DNA of 64,000 nucleotides from NCBI RefSeq assembly GCF_021173085.1, contig NZ_CP076412.1:1364001-1428000 (forward strand). Reading direction: 5' to 3'. This document shows positions 51,426 to 60,359 of this stretch, one piece after another; within the stretch, counting starts at the first letter, position 1; every line of letters begins with the position of its first letter. A model generated the notes under the pieces. That model had not been told where the DNA came from, did no database searches, and was given only the letters and a program-made list of their open reading frames with translations. This DNA is from Ralstonia wenshanensis (GTDB taxonomy: Bacteria; Pseudomonadota; Gammaproteobacteria; Burkholderiales; Burkholderiaceae). The position numbers and the translations under genes are program-made.

Positions 51426-52201
51426 GTGAACACATCCAGAGCCACAACGCCGACGGCGTTTTGACGCTCACCCTGGCACGCGCCGACAAGAAGAACGCCA
51501 TCACCGATGCGATGTACGGCGCGCTGGCCGACGCGCTGAGCGCCGCCGAGCGCGACAACACCGTGCGCGTGGTGCTGCTGCGCGCCGAGGGCGACATGTT
51601 CTCCGCCGGCAACGACATCGGCGAGTTCGCATCGATCGCCATGGCCGGCGGCAAAGGCGGTGGTGAACGCAACGTCATCCGCTTCCTGCATGCACTGGCG
51701 CGGGCCACGCGTCCGCTGGTGGCTGCGGTGCAAGGTCGCGCGGTCGGCATCGGCACGACCATGCTGCTGCATTGCGACTTCGTGCTGTTGGCGGACAACG
51801 CGCAGCTTTCCACGCCGTTCGTCAATCTGGCGCTGGTGCCCGAAGCGGCATCGAGCCTGCTGATGCCCGCCCGACTGGGCCACGTGCGCGCGTTCGAGAT
51901 GTTCGCGCTGGGCGATGCGGTGAGCGCGGAATCGGCGCTCGCGTGGGGTTTGGCGAATCGGGTGGTGCCGCTGTACCAGCTCGGCACGGAGGCGCAGGCC
52001 ATTGCGGCGCGATTGGCGCGCCAGCCGCTCGGCGCCCTGACCGAAACCAAGCGCCTGATGCGCGATGCCGAACTGCTCAAGCAGCAGATGGATGCGGAGA
52101 GCGCCTGCTTTGCGCAGCGGCTGCAGTCTCCGGAGGCGCATGAAGCCTTCCGGGCGTTTGTCGATCGACGGCCGCCCAATTTCAACGCCGTGGCGCACTG
52201 A
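51422..52201 (+). CDS. Enoyl-CoA hydratase/isomerase family protein
   Basis: 259 aa with the crotonase fold: the oxyanion region FSAGNDIGEF and the second motif AVQGRAVGIGTTMLLHCDFVLLAD in blocks. The Glu usual for hydratases (EAAS in LVPEAASSLL) is in place. It could hydrate or isomerise an acyl-CoA. It is the third gene of the hydrolase-marR operon, which ends at the terminator 52221-52247. Confidence 0.88.
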   Translation: MSEHIQSHNADGVLTLTLARADKKNAITDAMYGALADALSAAERDNTVRVVLLRAEGDMFSAGNDIGEFASIAMAGGKGGGERNVIRFLHALARATRPLVAAVQGRAVGIGTTMLLHCDFVLLADNAQLSTPFVNLALVPEAASSLLMPARLGHVRAFEMFALGDAVSAESALAWGLANRVVPLYQLGTEAQAIAARLARQPLGALTETKRLMRDAELLKQQMDAESACFAQRLQSPEAHEAFRAFVDRRPPNFNAVAH

Positions 52202-52220
52202 GCGCGGCGGTGTCTCCTTC

Positions 52221-52247
52221 GGCGGCCCCGGTCCGGCCGCCTTTTTT
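52221..52247 (+). terminator. Intrinsic terminator after the enoyl-CoA hydratase gene
   Basis: GGCGGCC (52221-52227), loop CCGGTCC, GGCCGCC (52235-52241), six T. It lies at the end of the operon and just before the convergent NAD-kinase-like gene. Confidence 0.9.
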
Positions 52248-52250
52248 CAT

Positions 52251-53183
52251 TCAGACAGCCAAGCGCCCTTGCGTGGCCGCCACGGAAATCGTCGCTTCCA
52301 TGCCGGCGGTAAAACGCAGGTAATCGGCCTCCATGCCATCGGAAAAGATCACGCCGTTCTCCGGCATGCGTGAGCGCAGCTTGAGCGGTTGGTCCGCATC
52401 CACATGCCCGAATACGAGCGTGGCCTGCGATGCGCGGCTCGGAAACGGCTCGCGCACGGCGAATGTCAGTTGCGGGGTGTCCCACGGTTCAGGTTCGTAG
52501 CGGAAGCCATCTCCGCCGGCATGCATGGCGCGTGCGACGCCTATCGAGCCGGTCACGATGCTCTTCAACCACGCCGTCGAACCCAGTCCTGTGGCGACGA
52601 TGATGCCCGACGACGATTGCGCTTCACGCTGCTCGCCGAGCTCGATTTCATACAGCGCAGACGCATGCGTGCGCGGTCCGATAAAGAGGTCGTTGACGGC
52701 GCGCAGCACCTGTCCGTCGGACAGGCGCGCATCGGCCATCGTCACGGCTTTGGTGGGGCGCTTGTCGCGCGCTACGTCGGCCAGCACGGTGCCGAGATCT
52801 TTCGGCTCGAAGGGCAACAGCACGCCGTCCCAGCGGCCGGGCTCTGGGTTCAGGCCGATCAGCGGCTGGCCGTCGAGATACTTCATCGAGTTGGCGACCA
52901 GCCCGTCTTGCCCGAGCGCTACGACGATATCGTCCGGCGCAAAGATGAAGTTGGGCAGGTAGCCGCGATCCACCACCTGATAGCGGCCCCAGGCTTCCAG
53001 CGCGCGCACGGTAATTTCGAGGCTGCGCGCGTAGGCGGCGTTCTCAGCCAGGTAGTCGGAAAAATCGGCGCCCAGGTGTTCCAGGTAGAACTTCGCCTGT
53101 GCCAGCGTGTGGTGGCGCGCCACCAGCTCTTCAAGCCGGGTGCGGCGCGTCACCAGCACAACCTTGCGGCCTTCGTTGCTCAT
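52251..53183 (-). CDS. NAD kinase-like protein with GQDG motif
   Basis: 310 aa. The core has NAD kinase features: DDIVVALGQDGLVANSMKYL corresponds to the GGDGT loop, with Asp93 kept but the second Gly replaced by Gln. ATGLGSTAWLKS corresponds to the TxTGSTAY motif. It has an N-terminal extension not found in short NAD kinases. It may phosphorylate NAD or a related nucleotide, or merely bind it. It is coupled to the SPFH gene by a 4-bp overlap and sits under an NrtR-type promoter, which supports a link to NAD metabolism. Confidence 0.75.
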   Translation of the reverse strand: MSNEGRKVVLVTRRTRLEELVARHHTLAQAKFYLEHLGADFSDYLAENAAYARSLEITVRALEAWGRYQVVDRGYLPNFIFAPDDIVVALGQDGLVANSMKYLDGQPLIGLNPEPGRWDGVLLPFEPKDLGTVLADVARDKRPTKAVTMADARLSDGQVLRAVNDLFIGPRTHASALYEIELGEQREAQSSSGIIVATGLGSTAWLKSIVTGSIGVARAMHAGGDGFRYEPEPWDTPQLTFAVREPFPSRASQATLVFGHVDADQPLKLRSRMPENGVIFSDGMEADYLRFTAGMEATISVAATQGRLAV

Positions 53184-54223
53184 GATGCGGCCCGTGCGGT
53201 GGCGTTGGGCGGGGTGGCGTTCATCAGCCCTTGCAGCAGGTCCGGCGACACGTTCAATTGGCCGATGCGTTCCGCACGTTCGGCAATGCCGCCAAAGGCC
53301 TGCGCGATGAGCTGGCCGGGCTGCATGCCGGCCGCAGCCAGCGCGTTGACGATGCGCGGGTCGGCCTTTTCCAGCGCCTGCATGACAGCGGCCACGCGGT
53401 AGGCCTCGGCTTCGGCCAGCGTGCGGCTGTTCGCGGCCTGGCCGGCCACGAAGGCCTTGCGCTGGCCTTCGAGTTCCACATCGGCGGCCATCTGTTCGTT
53501 GCGCAGGGCGTTCTCCTTGCGCATCAGCGTGGCCTTGGCTTCCATCTGCGTCTCGCGGATCTGGCGCTTCTTCTGCTCAACCGCAATGTCAGTGTCCAGC
53601 TCGTTCTGGCGGATGGCGCGTTCGTTTTCCACGGCCGACATGCGGCGCAAATAGACAGCGTCATCCGCGGCCTTGAGGTTGGATTCGCGCGCTTCGGCTT
53701 CCAGTGCGCGGGCGATGTCAGGCGTCGGCTTGACCGCCATGACGGACACGCCCAGGATCTCCAGCCCCAATGCGGCAATTTCAGGCTGCGCAGCCAACTC
53801 GGCTTGCGCGGTGCGTGCGATGGCCGCCGATGCGCGCAGCGCGGCCTTCAGCTCCATGGCCTGCACGGCCTGCTGCACGATCACTTCCACCTGCTGCGCT
53901 ACACGGTCACCCAAGCGGGTCGGGTCTTCAGACACGTAGCTCTGGCCATTCTTGGCGAGCGAGAAATCCATCATCGCGGCGGTGCGGCGCGGGTCGCTGA
54001 TGCGGTACGTCACCTGGCCCTGCACGGTCACGCTCTGGAAGTCGGCCGTCACCAGCTCGAGGATGAACGGGCGGTCCTGGCTGGCCACCGGCACGGCCAC
54101 CAGCGTGGTCGTCGGGCCGTAATAGAAGAACGACAGGCCCGAGCCTTCGCGCACAACCTTGCCGGCACGGAACTGCATGAGGTGAACGGTGGGCTGCGAC
54201 TTGATGAAGCGGATGCCGAACAT
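53180..54223 (-). CDS. SPFH/band-7 domain protein
   Basis: 347 aa from ATG 54223 (AAGGAGGTC upstream). An N-terminal hydrophobic region is weak. The SPFH domain (about 20-210: FRAGKVVREGSGLSFFYYGP, FQSVTVQGQVTYRISDP, VQQAVQAMELKAALRA) is followed by a long charged coiled coil (RQNELDTDIAVEQKKRQIRETQ) and a Gly/Ala-rich tail. Such proteins oligomerise at membranes and organise partner enzymes. The immediate partner here is the NAD-kinase-like protein. Confidence 0.83.
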   Translation of the reverse strand: MFGIRFIKSQPTVHLMQFRAGKVVREGSGLSFFYYGPTTTLVAVPVASQDRPFILELVTADFQSVTVQGQVTYRISDPRRTAAMMDFSLAKNGQSYVSEDPTRLGDRVAQQVEVIVQQAVQAMELKAALRASAAIARTAQAELAAQPEIAALGLEILGVSVMAVKPTPDIARALEAEARESNLKAADDAVYLRRMSAVENERAIRQNELDTDIAVEQKKRQIRETQMEAKATLMRKENALRNEQMAADVELEGQRKAFVAGQAANSRTLAEAEAYRVAAVMQALEKADPRIVNALAAAGMQPGQLIAQAFGGIAERAERIGQLNVSPDLLQGLMNATPPNATARAAS

Positions 54224-54240
54224 GATGACCTCCTTGTTTT

Positions 54241-54286
54241 GTAAGTTGTACAGTGCAACTTGTATGGGTTGGACAATACAACTTAC
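54241..54286. promoter_or_regulatory. Probable NrtR operator
   Basis: GTAAGTTGTA (54241-54250) and TACAACTTAC (54277-54286) form a perfect 10-bp inverted pair. Within the region lie two smaller dyads: AAGTTG/CAACTT (54243-54261) and TTGTAT/ATACAA (54260-54281). The element is centred between the SPFH start and the nrtR-like start. Confidence 0.7.
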
Positions 54287-54318
54287 TATTGGGGCCGTCA
54301 AGACATTTGTGATCTGCC

Positions 54319-55053
54319 ATGGCCACCCGAACTTCCGCGAAGTCCTTCCCGTTGCCATTCACCACCGTGGATGTCGTCATCTTTACGGTGCTGGACGACG
54401 TGTTGCGCGTGCTGCTCGTGCAGCGTCCCAATGCGGAAGGGGAGCCTTTTCCGGGCGCGTGGGCGTTGCCGGGCGGATTTGTCGATACGGCCGTCGATGC
54501 CACGCTGGAAGATTGCGCGCGCCGCAAGCTGCTGGAGAAGACCGGCGTGGGCAGCCCGTATCTGGAGCAGTTGGGCAGCTGGGGCAGCGCCACGCGTGAC
54601 CCGCGCGGCTGGTCTGCCACGCATGTCTACTTTGCGTTGATACCGGCGCAGGGTGTGGCGCTTGCCAAGGGCGCCAATGCGGCTGAGGTGGCGTGGTTTG
54701 CGGTGGACGATGTACTGCGCGCGCCAGAACTGGCCTTCGACCATGCAGAGATTTTGCGCACCGCCGTAGAGCGTTTGCGCAGCAAGGTCGAATACACATC
54801 GTTGCCGGCGTTTCTGCTGGCCGAGCCGTTCTCGCTGCCGCAGTTGCAGCGCATGTACGAGATCGTGCTCGGCCGTCCGGTCGACAAAAGCGGCTTCCGC
54901 ACCCGCATGCTGGCTGCCAACTTTTTGGAAGAAGCGGGCGTGGCAGAAGGCGATTCGTATCGCCCTGCCAAGGGCTACCGCCTGATTGACCGAAGCACGC
55001 CGGTCGTTTTCCCGCGCACCTTCAGCCCACGCGGAGCGGATTCAAACGCCTGA
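54319..55053 (+). CDS. NrtR-type Nudix regulator
   Basis: 244 aa. An N-terminal Nudix domain (VVIFTVLDDVLRVLLVQRP, FPGAWALPGGFVD) has a degenerate Nudix box: the REUxEE core reads RRKLLEK. The C-terminal winged helix is typical of NrtR (FSLPQLQRMYEIVLGRPVDKSGFRTRML in blocks, then RPAKGYRLI). NrtR proteins bind ADP-ribose or NAD-related ligands and repress NAD genes. Divergent from the SPFH/NAD-kinase-like pair. Confidence 0.85.
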   Translation: MATRTSAKSFPLPFTTVDVVIFTVLDDVLRVLLVQRPNAEGEPFPGAWALPGGFVDTAVDATLEDCARRKLLEKTGVGSPYLEQLGSWGSATRDPRGWSATHVYFALIPAQGVALAKGANAAEVAWFAVDDVLRAPELAFDHAEILRTAVERLRSKVEYTSLPAFLLAEPFSLPQLQRMYEIVLGRPVDKSGFRTRMLAANFLEEAGVAEGDSYRPAKGYRLIDRSTPVVFPRTFSPRGADSNA

Positions 55054-55112
55054 GCGCAGGCTTGAGCACCAACTCGCAGGCAAGGTCTGAGGCAGGGCGT
55101 CAGCACGGCACG

Positions 55113-55568
55113 TTAAGGCTGCTCGTCGTCTTCCAGCGAAAACCGCTGCGCCGCGCGCGTGCCGTTGCGGGCCGTTTCATCGACCACGCCGCGCATGACC
55201 ACGTGCTGGCCGGGCTCCGTCGCAATGGTCGGACGTCCCTGGTTAGGCCGGCTGTCGATCCCTGCGATGGGCGCTGCCGGGTCGGGCTCGGGGCGGCTGT
55301 TCTCCAGCGACGCGTTTGAGTAGATGACGTTGTCTTGCCATTGTGATGGGCTCTTCGCTGCCTCCAGGCCCTTGCCGTCTGTGTCGATGGTGTTGTCAGA
55401 TGCTTCGGCGCCTGCGGCGTCGACGGAGCGGATGCGACGGGAGGCGCGCGCAAGCGGGTCGTTGCGCGGCGAGTCGGGTGGTGGCTCCGTCAGCTTGGCG
55501 CCCTCCGGACGGTGAGTCACCGGCTCTTCGGGTTGGGGTTGCGCTTGGTCGTGCTCGGCGTTGTGCAT
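55113..55568 (-). CDS. Hypothetical polar protein, 151 aa
   Basis: Starts at ATG 55568 (AGGAG upstream). It is rich in Pro, Glu, Gln, Asp and Arg (HNAEHDQAQPQPEEPVTHRP, TEPPPDSPRNDPLARASRR), without hydrophobic segments, probably largely disordered. The C-terminal part (QHVVMRGVVDETARNGTRAA) is more ordered in appearance. No family recognised. Confidence 0.6.
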   Translation of the reverse strand: MHNAEHDQAQPQPEEPVTHRPEGAKLTEPPPDSPRNDPLARASRRIRSVDAAGAEASDNTIDTDGKGLEAAKSPSQWQDNVIYSNASLENSRPEPDPAAPIAGIDSRPNQGRPTIATEPGQHVVMRGVVDETARNGTRAAQRFSLEDDEQP

Positions 55569-55642
55569 GATCGGGCTCCTGCGCCGCTGCATGCGGCATG
55601 AACCTCGACAGCGCCGCAACGCGCGTGCCCGGCCCCGACGCT

Positions 55643-57061
55643 TCAGGCCCGCTTGCGCGAAGGCCGGCGCCCTGCCTCCTGCAGGAACGCCACCGCACGC
55701 GGCTCCGTTGCGTACGCGCTATTGATGCGCACCCATGGCGATACCTCCAGGTTCGGGCGAAAGTAGTGCCCCGGCGCCAGAGTCACACCGTGCTTTTCGG
55801 CAGTAGCCGCCAGATCGCGCGAGTCCTCCACATGCGGGACACGCGCCCACAGGAAGTTGCCGCCAGACGGATGGTGAAACACCTCCCAGCCCGCATCCGC
55901 CAACACATCGAGCGACGCGATGACGGAGTCACCCGCGCGCTGGCGAAGCCGCTCCACATATTTGCGATAGGCGCCGCGTTCCAGCAGCGTGCTCACCACG
56001 GCCTCGGCAAAGCGCGAGCCGCCCACGCTGGTGAGCATCTTCACGTTGGTCAGGTCATGCACCAGCTCGCGCTTGGCAATCAGGTAACCCACCGGCAGCG
56101 ACGCCGACACCGTCTTGGAAAACCCGCCCACGTAGATCACATGATCGAGCTGGTCCAGCGTCGCCAGCCGCGCGGTCGGATCGGCCTGCAGGTCGGCAAA
56201 GATGTCGTCTTCCAGAAAGGTGAAGCCGTGGCGCCGCGCCAGCTCCAGCAGCCGAAACGCGACCGGCGGCGACACGACCGAGCCGGTGGGATTCTGCAAC
56301 ACGCTGTTGATGAAGAACAGCTTGGGCCTGTGCTCGCGCAGCATCGCTTCGGTGACTTCCACGTCGGGCCCGTCGCTGCGGCGCGGAATTCCGACCAGCT
56401 TCACCCCGTGCAACCGCAGCAGGCCGAACACGGTGTAGTAGCCCGGGTCTTCCACAAACACCGTGTCGCCGGGCTTGAGCAGGTGGCGCATCACCAAGTC
56501 GATCGCCTGGCTCGTGCCGGCGGTGATCAGCACATTGGGCTGGTCGGCCTGGATGCCGAGCTGCCGCGCACGCATCATGACCTGATGGCGCAGCGCGGTG
56601 TTGCCAAGCGGTGACGAATAGTCGATGACGGCGTGCGTGTCGGTGCGGGAGACCTGGCGGATGGCCTGCGTCAGGCCTTCCACATCGCGCCAGTCGGCCG
56701 GCACGAACCCGCCGCCGAGCTTGAGCATGCCGTCGGGGTAACTGAACTGCTCGAAGATGTGCTTGGACTCGGCCTCCGCCCGGCGCGGGTCCGACCAGCC
56801 ACGCCCGTCGCGCCCGGTGAGGTTGCTCTCGGCCACGTAGAAGCCGGAGCCGTGCCGCGAGTCCAGCAGCCCCAGCGAGACCAGCCGGTCATACGCCTCG
56901 ATCACGGGGAAGCGGCTGATGCCGTAGTCGGCCGCAAGTTGCCGGATCGACGGCAGCTTGGCGCCGGGGCGCACGTCATTACCGCCGATCCATGCCTGCA
57001 CGCCGGCCACGATCTGGTCGGAGATGGGGACGCGGGTGGCGGGGTCGATCTGGAGTTTCAT
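55643..57061 (-). CDS. MocR-type regulator (GntR-aminotransferase fusion)
   Basis: 472 aa. The N-terminal GntR winged helix (VPISDQIVAGVQAWI, LPSIRQLAADYGISRFPVIEAYDRLVSLGLL, in blocks) is fused to a fold-type-I PLP domain. PLP signs are LITAGTSQAIDLV, ENxPTG-like INSVLQNPTGSVV and the lysine in VGGFSKTVSASL. MocR proteins use PLP-bound effectors to switch genes, often the one next door. A near-identical operator repeat lies at its promoter and at 59877-59894. Confidence 0.9.
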   Translation of the reverse strand: MKLQIDPATRVPISDQIVAGVQAWIGGNDVRPGAKLPSIRQLAADYGISRFPVIEAYDRLVSLGLLDSRHGSGFYVAESNLTGRDGRGWSDPRRAEAESKHIFEQFSYPDGMLKLGGGFVPADWRDVEGLTQAIRQVSRTDTHAVIDYSSPLGNTALRHQVMMRARQLGIQADQPNVLITAGTSQAIDLVMRHLLKPGDTVFVEDPGYYTVFGLLRLHGVKLVGIPRRSDGPDVEVTEAMLREHRPKLFFINSVLQNPTGSVVSPPVAFRLLELARRHGFTFLEDDIFADLQADPTARLATLDQLDHVIYVGGFSKTVSASLPVGYLIAKRELVHDLTNVKMLTSVGGSRFAEAVVSTLLERGAYRKYVERLRQRAGDSVIASLDVLADAGWEVFHHPSGGNFLWARVPHVEDSRDLAATAEKHGVTLAPGHYFRPNLEVSPWVRINSAYATEPRAVAFLQEAGRRPSRKRA

Positions 57062-57108
57062 GGCGCGGACGGCAGTAGAGCGTGAAAGCTACGAGACAGT
57101 TGGCAAAG

Positions 57109-57126
57109 ACTGTTCACAACTGTTCA
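57109..57126. promoter_or_regulatory. CTGTTC direct-repeat operator upstream of mocR-like gene
   Basis: ACTGTTCACAACTGTTCA, two ACTGTTC units 11 bp apart. It differs in one base from 59877-59894. It is located 48-65 bp before the MocR start codon. Confidence 0.65.
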
Positions 57127-57241
57127 GCGCATTGTAATCCTGGGAAACCCAGCCCCCGGGCAAGTGGCGAATGCACCGAGTTGCAGTGATACTTGCGTTC
57201 CTGGTTCAACAACTGCGCATACCGAAAGAGAGGGGAGACGA

Positions 57242-58768
57242 ATGAAGGCTTCGTTCAAGCGACGTCATGGGATGGCAGGCCGCGTTGTCGGCCGCTTGTT
57301 GTTGGCGGTTGCCGTCGTCCTGCTGGCACTGGCGGCTGCCGTCGCCGTCAATACATGGCGGCACAGCTCGCGGCAGCTCGATGTGCCCGCCGTTACGCCG
57401 GTCGCCGTGGATGGCCCGACGGCTGCGGCTCACCTGGCGGAAGCCGTGCGCGCACGCACCGTGTCGAGCGCGACCGATGCGCAACTGAATGCCGACCAGT
57501 TCCGCCAGTTGCACGCCATGCTCGAGGCCCGTTATCCCAAGGCGCATGCCGTGCTGCAGCGTGAGCAAGTGGGCGACTTTGCGTTGCTCTACACCTGGAA
57601 GGGCTCCGACCCGTCGCTCAAGCCCATCATGCTGATGGCGCACCAGGACGTCGTGCCCATCGCCCCGGGCACCGAAGGCGACTGGACCCAGCCCCCCTTC
57701 GACGGCGTGGTGAAGGACGGCATGGTCTGGGGCCGCGGCGCATGGGACGACAAGGGCAACCTGATCTCGCAGATGGAAGCCATCGAGCTGCTGGCGGCTA
57801 GCGGCTTCAAGCCGCGCCGCACCATCCACCTGGCCTTTGGCGCCGACGAGGAAGTGGGCGGCGAGCGTGGTGCCAAGCAGATCGCCGCGCTGCTCAAATC
57901 GCGCGGCGAGCGTCTCGACTTCGTGATCGACGAAGGGCTGCTGATTACCGAGGGCGTGCTGCCGGGGCTCACCAAACCGGCGGCGCTGATTGGCGTGGCA
58001 GAGAAGGGTTTTCTCTCCGTGCAACTCAAGGTCGGGGCCACGCCGGGGCATTCGTCGATGCCGCCGCCGCACGGGCAGAGCGCCATCGCCATGATGAGCG
58101 CCACGCTCAAGCGGCTGGATGACGATCAATTACCCGCCGGCATTCGCGGTGTTGCGCAGGAGATGTTTGCAACGCTGGCACCCGAGATGCAGGGTTTCAG
58201 CCGCGTGGCGCTGTCCAACCTGTGGCTGTTCGGGCCGCTGGTGCAGAAGCAACTGGAAGCATCGGGCAGCTCCAACGCCATGCTGCGTACCACCACCGCG
58301 CTGACCATCGTGCAGGCCGGCAACAAAGACAACGTGCTGCCCGGCCGCGCCGAGGCCACGGTGAACTTCCGCCTGCTGCCCGGCGACACCATCGCTTCCG
58401 TCACCGCGCACGTGGAAGACGCCGCCAAGGCGGCAGCGCCCAAAGGCAAGTTCGAGCTGACCCGGCTGCCGGGTTCCAGCGAAGCGTCGCCGGTGTCGCC
58501 CACGCAGTCGGCGTCGTATCAGTTGATCAACAAGACGGTGCGCGAGCTGTTCCCGGGCACGGTCGTGGCGCCCGGGCTGATGATTGGGGCGACGGATTCG
58601 CGCCACATGATCGAAATTGCCGACCATGTGTATCGGTTCTCGCCGGTGCGCGCCAAGCCGGAAGACCTGCCGCGCTTTCACGGCACCAACGAGCGGATCA
58701 CCGAGGCCAACCTGGTGGAGCTGATCCGGTTCTACCACCGGTTGGTGCAGCAGGCGGCCGGGGCTTGA
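57242..58768 (+). CDS. M20 family metallopeptidase, membrane-anchored
   Basis: 508 aa from ATG 57242 (GGGGAG upstream). An N-terminal membrane anchor lies at residues 15-36 (VVGRLLLAVAVVLLALAAAVAV in blocks). Zinc ligand motifs of M20/CPG2-like peptidases are LMAHQDVVPI, GRGAWDDKGN and ADEEVGGERG, with the dimerisation domain in the middle (GATPGHSSMPPPHG) and a late His in TDSRHMIEIAD. It resembles PM20D1-like N-acyl-amino-acid hydrolases. Divergent from the mocR-like gene. Confidence 0.88.
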   Translation: MKASFKRRHGMAGRVVGRLLLAVAVVLLALAAAVAVNTWRHSSRQLDVPAVTPVAVDGPTAAAHLAEAVRARTVSSATDAQLNADQFRQLHAMLEARYPKAHAVLQREQVGDFALLYTWKGSDPSLKPIMLMAHQDVVPIAPGTEGDWTQPPFDGVVKDGMVWGRGAWDDKGNLISQMEAIELLAASGFKPRRTIHLAFGADEEVGGERGAKQIAALLKSRGERLDFVIDEGLLITEGVLPGLTKPAALIGVAEKGFLSVQLKVGATPGHSSMPPPHGQSAIAMMSATLKRLDDDQLPAGIRGVAQEMFATLAPEMQGFSRVALSNLWLFGPLVQKQLEASGSSNAMLRTTTALTIVQAGNKDNVLPGRAEATVNFRLLPGDTIASVTAHVEDAAKAAAPKGKFELTRLPGSSEASPVSPTQSASYQLINKTVRELFPGTVVAPGLMIGATDSRHMIEIADHVYRFSPVRAKPEDLPRFHGTNERITEANLVELIRFYHRLVQQAAGA

Positions 58769-58778
58769 TATCAGTGGG

Positions 58779-59735
58779 TCAGTGGGCGTTGGCCAGCAGC
58801 GCTTCGATGTGCGCGTCGTTGGTGGCTTCGGGGCGGCGCAGTTGCGTGCTGCGGCTGCCGTCCACTGAGATGGCCGTGTCGCCGTGCACGGTCACGCGGC
58901 GCACCAGGCGCGGCTGGTTGCCGTAATCGTTGATGGCGTAGTGCTGCGTGGCGCGGTTGTCCCAGATGGCGACGTCATGCTGGCGCCATTGCCAACGCAC
59001 GGTGTTGTCGAGCCGGGTCACGCGGTTCTGCAGCAACTCAAACAGCCGCGTCGACTCGCTGCCCGACAGCCCGGTGAAGCGTTTGACGAAGTGCCCGAGC
59101 AGCAGGGCGCGTTCGCTGGTCTCGGGGTGCACGTGCACCACCGGGTGCGAGGCTTCGTATACCGCGGCGGTAAATACATCGCGGTGATGGCGCAGACGTG
59201 CGCTGTCGATCTGCGTGCGCTCGGCGCCGTAGTCGTAATCGTTGGTGTGCACGGCCCAGAGCTGCTCGGCAAGCTGTTTGAGCGGGTCGGGCAACTGTTC
59301 ATAGGCGCGGGCGGTGTTGGCCCAGACCGTGTCGCCGCCGAAAGCCGGAATCGTCACCGCGCGCAGGATCGACACCTTCGGAAACGCATCGAGAAACGTC
59401 ACGTCGGTGTGCCACGAGTCGGCACGGCCGCCACCCTTTGACGCGTCCAGTTCAAACAGTTGCGTGCCGGTAGGCGCCGGCACGGTCGGGTGGGCGACGA
59501 TGCGGCCAAAGCGCTTGCCGAAGGCCTGGTGCCGGTCATCGTCCAGATGCTGCTGGTCGCGAAAGAACAACACCTTGTACTTGAGCAGCGCCGCATACAG
59601 GCTCGCGAACGTGTCTTCTGCCAACTCCGCGCCGAGCTTGAGGTCGAGCACCTCTCCGCCGATATGTCCGGCCACGCGGCGTACGCGCAGGGTGCCAAAC
59701 GTGGTGTCGATGGCGGTGTTGTGATCGGCTGGCAT
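58779..59735 (-). CDS. TauD/AtsK-type 2-oxoglutarate dioxygenase
   Basis: 318 aa. Iron ligands: His109-x-Asp111 (SWHTDVTF) and a distal His near VTVHGD, with an Arg about 11 residues later for 2-oxoglutarate. The sequence is like alkylsulfatase (AtsK) and taurine dioxygenase relatives (VLFFRDQQHLDDD, WDNRATQHYAINDY). It would release sulfite or sulfate from an organosulfur compound. Its promoter faces the DUF2917 gene across a 253-bp gap holding the CTGTTC repeats. Confidence 0.85.
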   Translation of the reverse strand: MPADHNTAIDTTFGTLRVRRVAGHIGGEVLDLKLGAELAEDTFASLYAALLKYKVLFFRDQQHLDDDRHQAFGKRFGRIVAHPTVPAPTGTQLFELDASKGGGRADSWHTDVTFLDAFPKVSILRAVTIPAFGGDTVWANTARAYEQLPDPLKQLAEQLWAVHTNDYDYGAERTQIDSARLRHHRDVFTAAVYEASHPVVHVHPETSERALLLGHFVKRFTGLSGSESTRLFELLQNRVTRLDNTVRWQWRQHDVAIWDNRATQHYAINDYGNQPRLVRRVTVHGDTAISVDGSRSTQLRRPEATNDAHIEALLANAH

Positions 59736-59840
59736 GGCGGCTCCGGCAAAAGATGGCGATGGACCATGCTAATGAGCCCGCGCCCCGCCGAGAACGAACG
59801 GTTTGACATATCCAAATGCAGTTCTGTCGGTCATGCCGAT

Positions 59841-59894
59841 GAACTGTTCGCGAAAGATGCTGAACAGTTCAGCCAAACTGTTCGCAACTGTTCA
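59841..59894. promoter_or_regulatory. CTGTTC repeat cluster between tauD-like and DUF2917 genes
   Basis: Includes GAACTGTTCG (59841-59850), the perfect palindrome CTGAACAGTTCAG (59860-59872) and ACTGTTCGCAACTGTTCA (59877-59894). The last is the same as the mocR-upstream repeat with one change. It is a strong candidate for a MocR regulon operator. Confidence 0.7.
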
Positions 59895-59988
59895 TGTCAT
59901 CGGTTTGATCTGCCGCGCAAGATGGAACCGTGCCGATCCGCAGTCCCCATAAAAATCCACCACGAACCCCGGCACAGGAGTCTCAACC

Positions 59989-60351
59989 ATGCGCGAAATC
60001 AGAATCTTCGAACTGGACCGGCCGGGCGTGCCGGTGAGCTGGCGGTCGGCACGGGCCCAAACCATCGCCGCACAAGCCGGGCTGTTGTGGGTCACGCAAG
60101 AGCATCAGCGCCAGGACATCTGGCTCAAGCCCGGCCAGTCGATCGACGTGCCGGCGGGCGTGCGCTTCTGGCTCTCCGGTGAGCCGGTCGACGGTACGCC
60201 GGCGCGCTTTGCCGTGACCGAAGATATCAACGCCCCGCGCCGCCTGCTGCGTTTTATCGGCTTGCTGGTGGTGGCTGCGTATCGGCAGATTCTGCGTGAC
60301 GACGGGCAGGATGCCGCGCGTACGCCGTCGGCACAGCGGATCGGCACCTAA
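59989..60351 (+). CDS. DUF2917 protein
   Basis: 120 aa. The core (VSWRSARAQTIAAQAGLLWVTQEHQRQDIWLKPGQSIDVPAG, in blocks) matches DUF2917, a small cupin-like domain with unknown function. No signal peptide or membrane segment. The upstream CTGTTC cluster suggests that it is a MocR target. Convergent with the sensor kinase gene. Confidence 0.8.
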   Translation: MREIRIFELDRPGVPVSWRSARAQTIAAQAGLLWVTQEHQRQDIWLKPGQSIDVPAGVRFWLSGEPVDGTPARFAVTEDINAPRRLLRFIGLLVVAAYRQILRDDGQDAARTPSAQRIGT

Positions 60352-60359
60352 GCCTCGCG

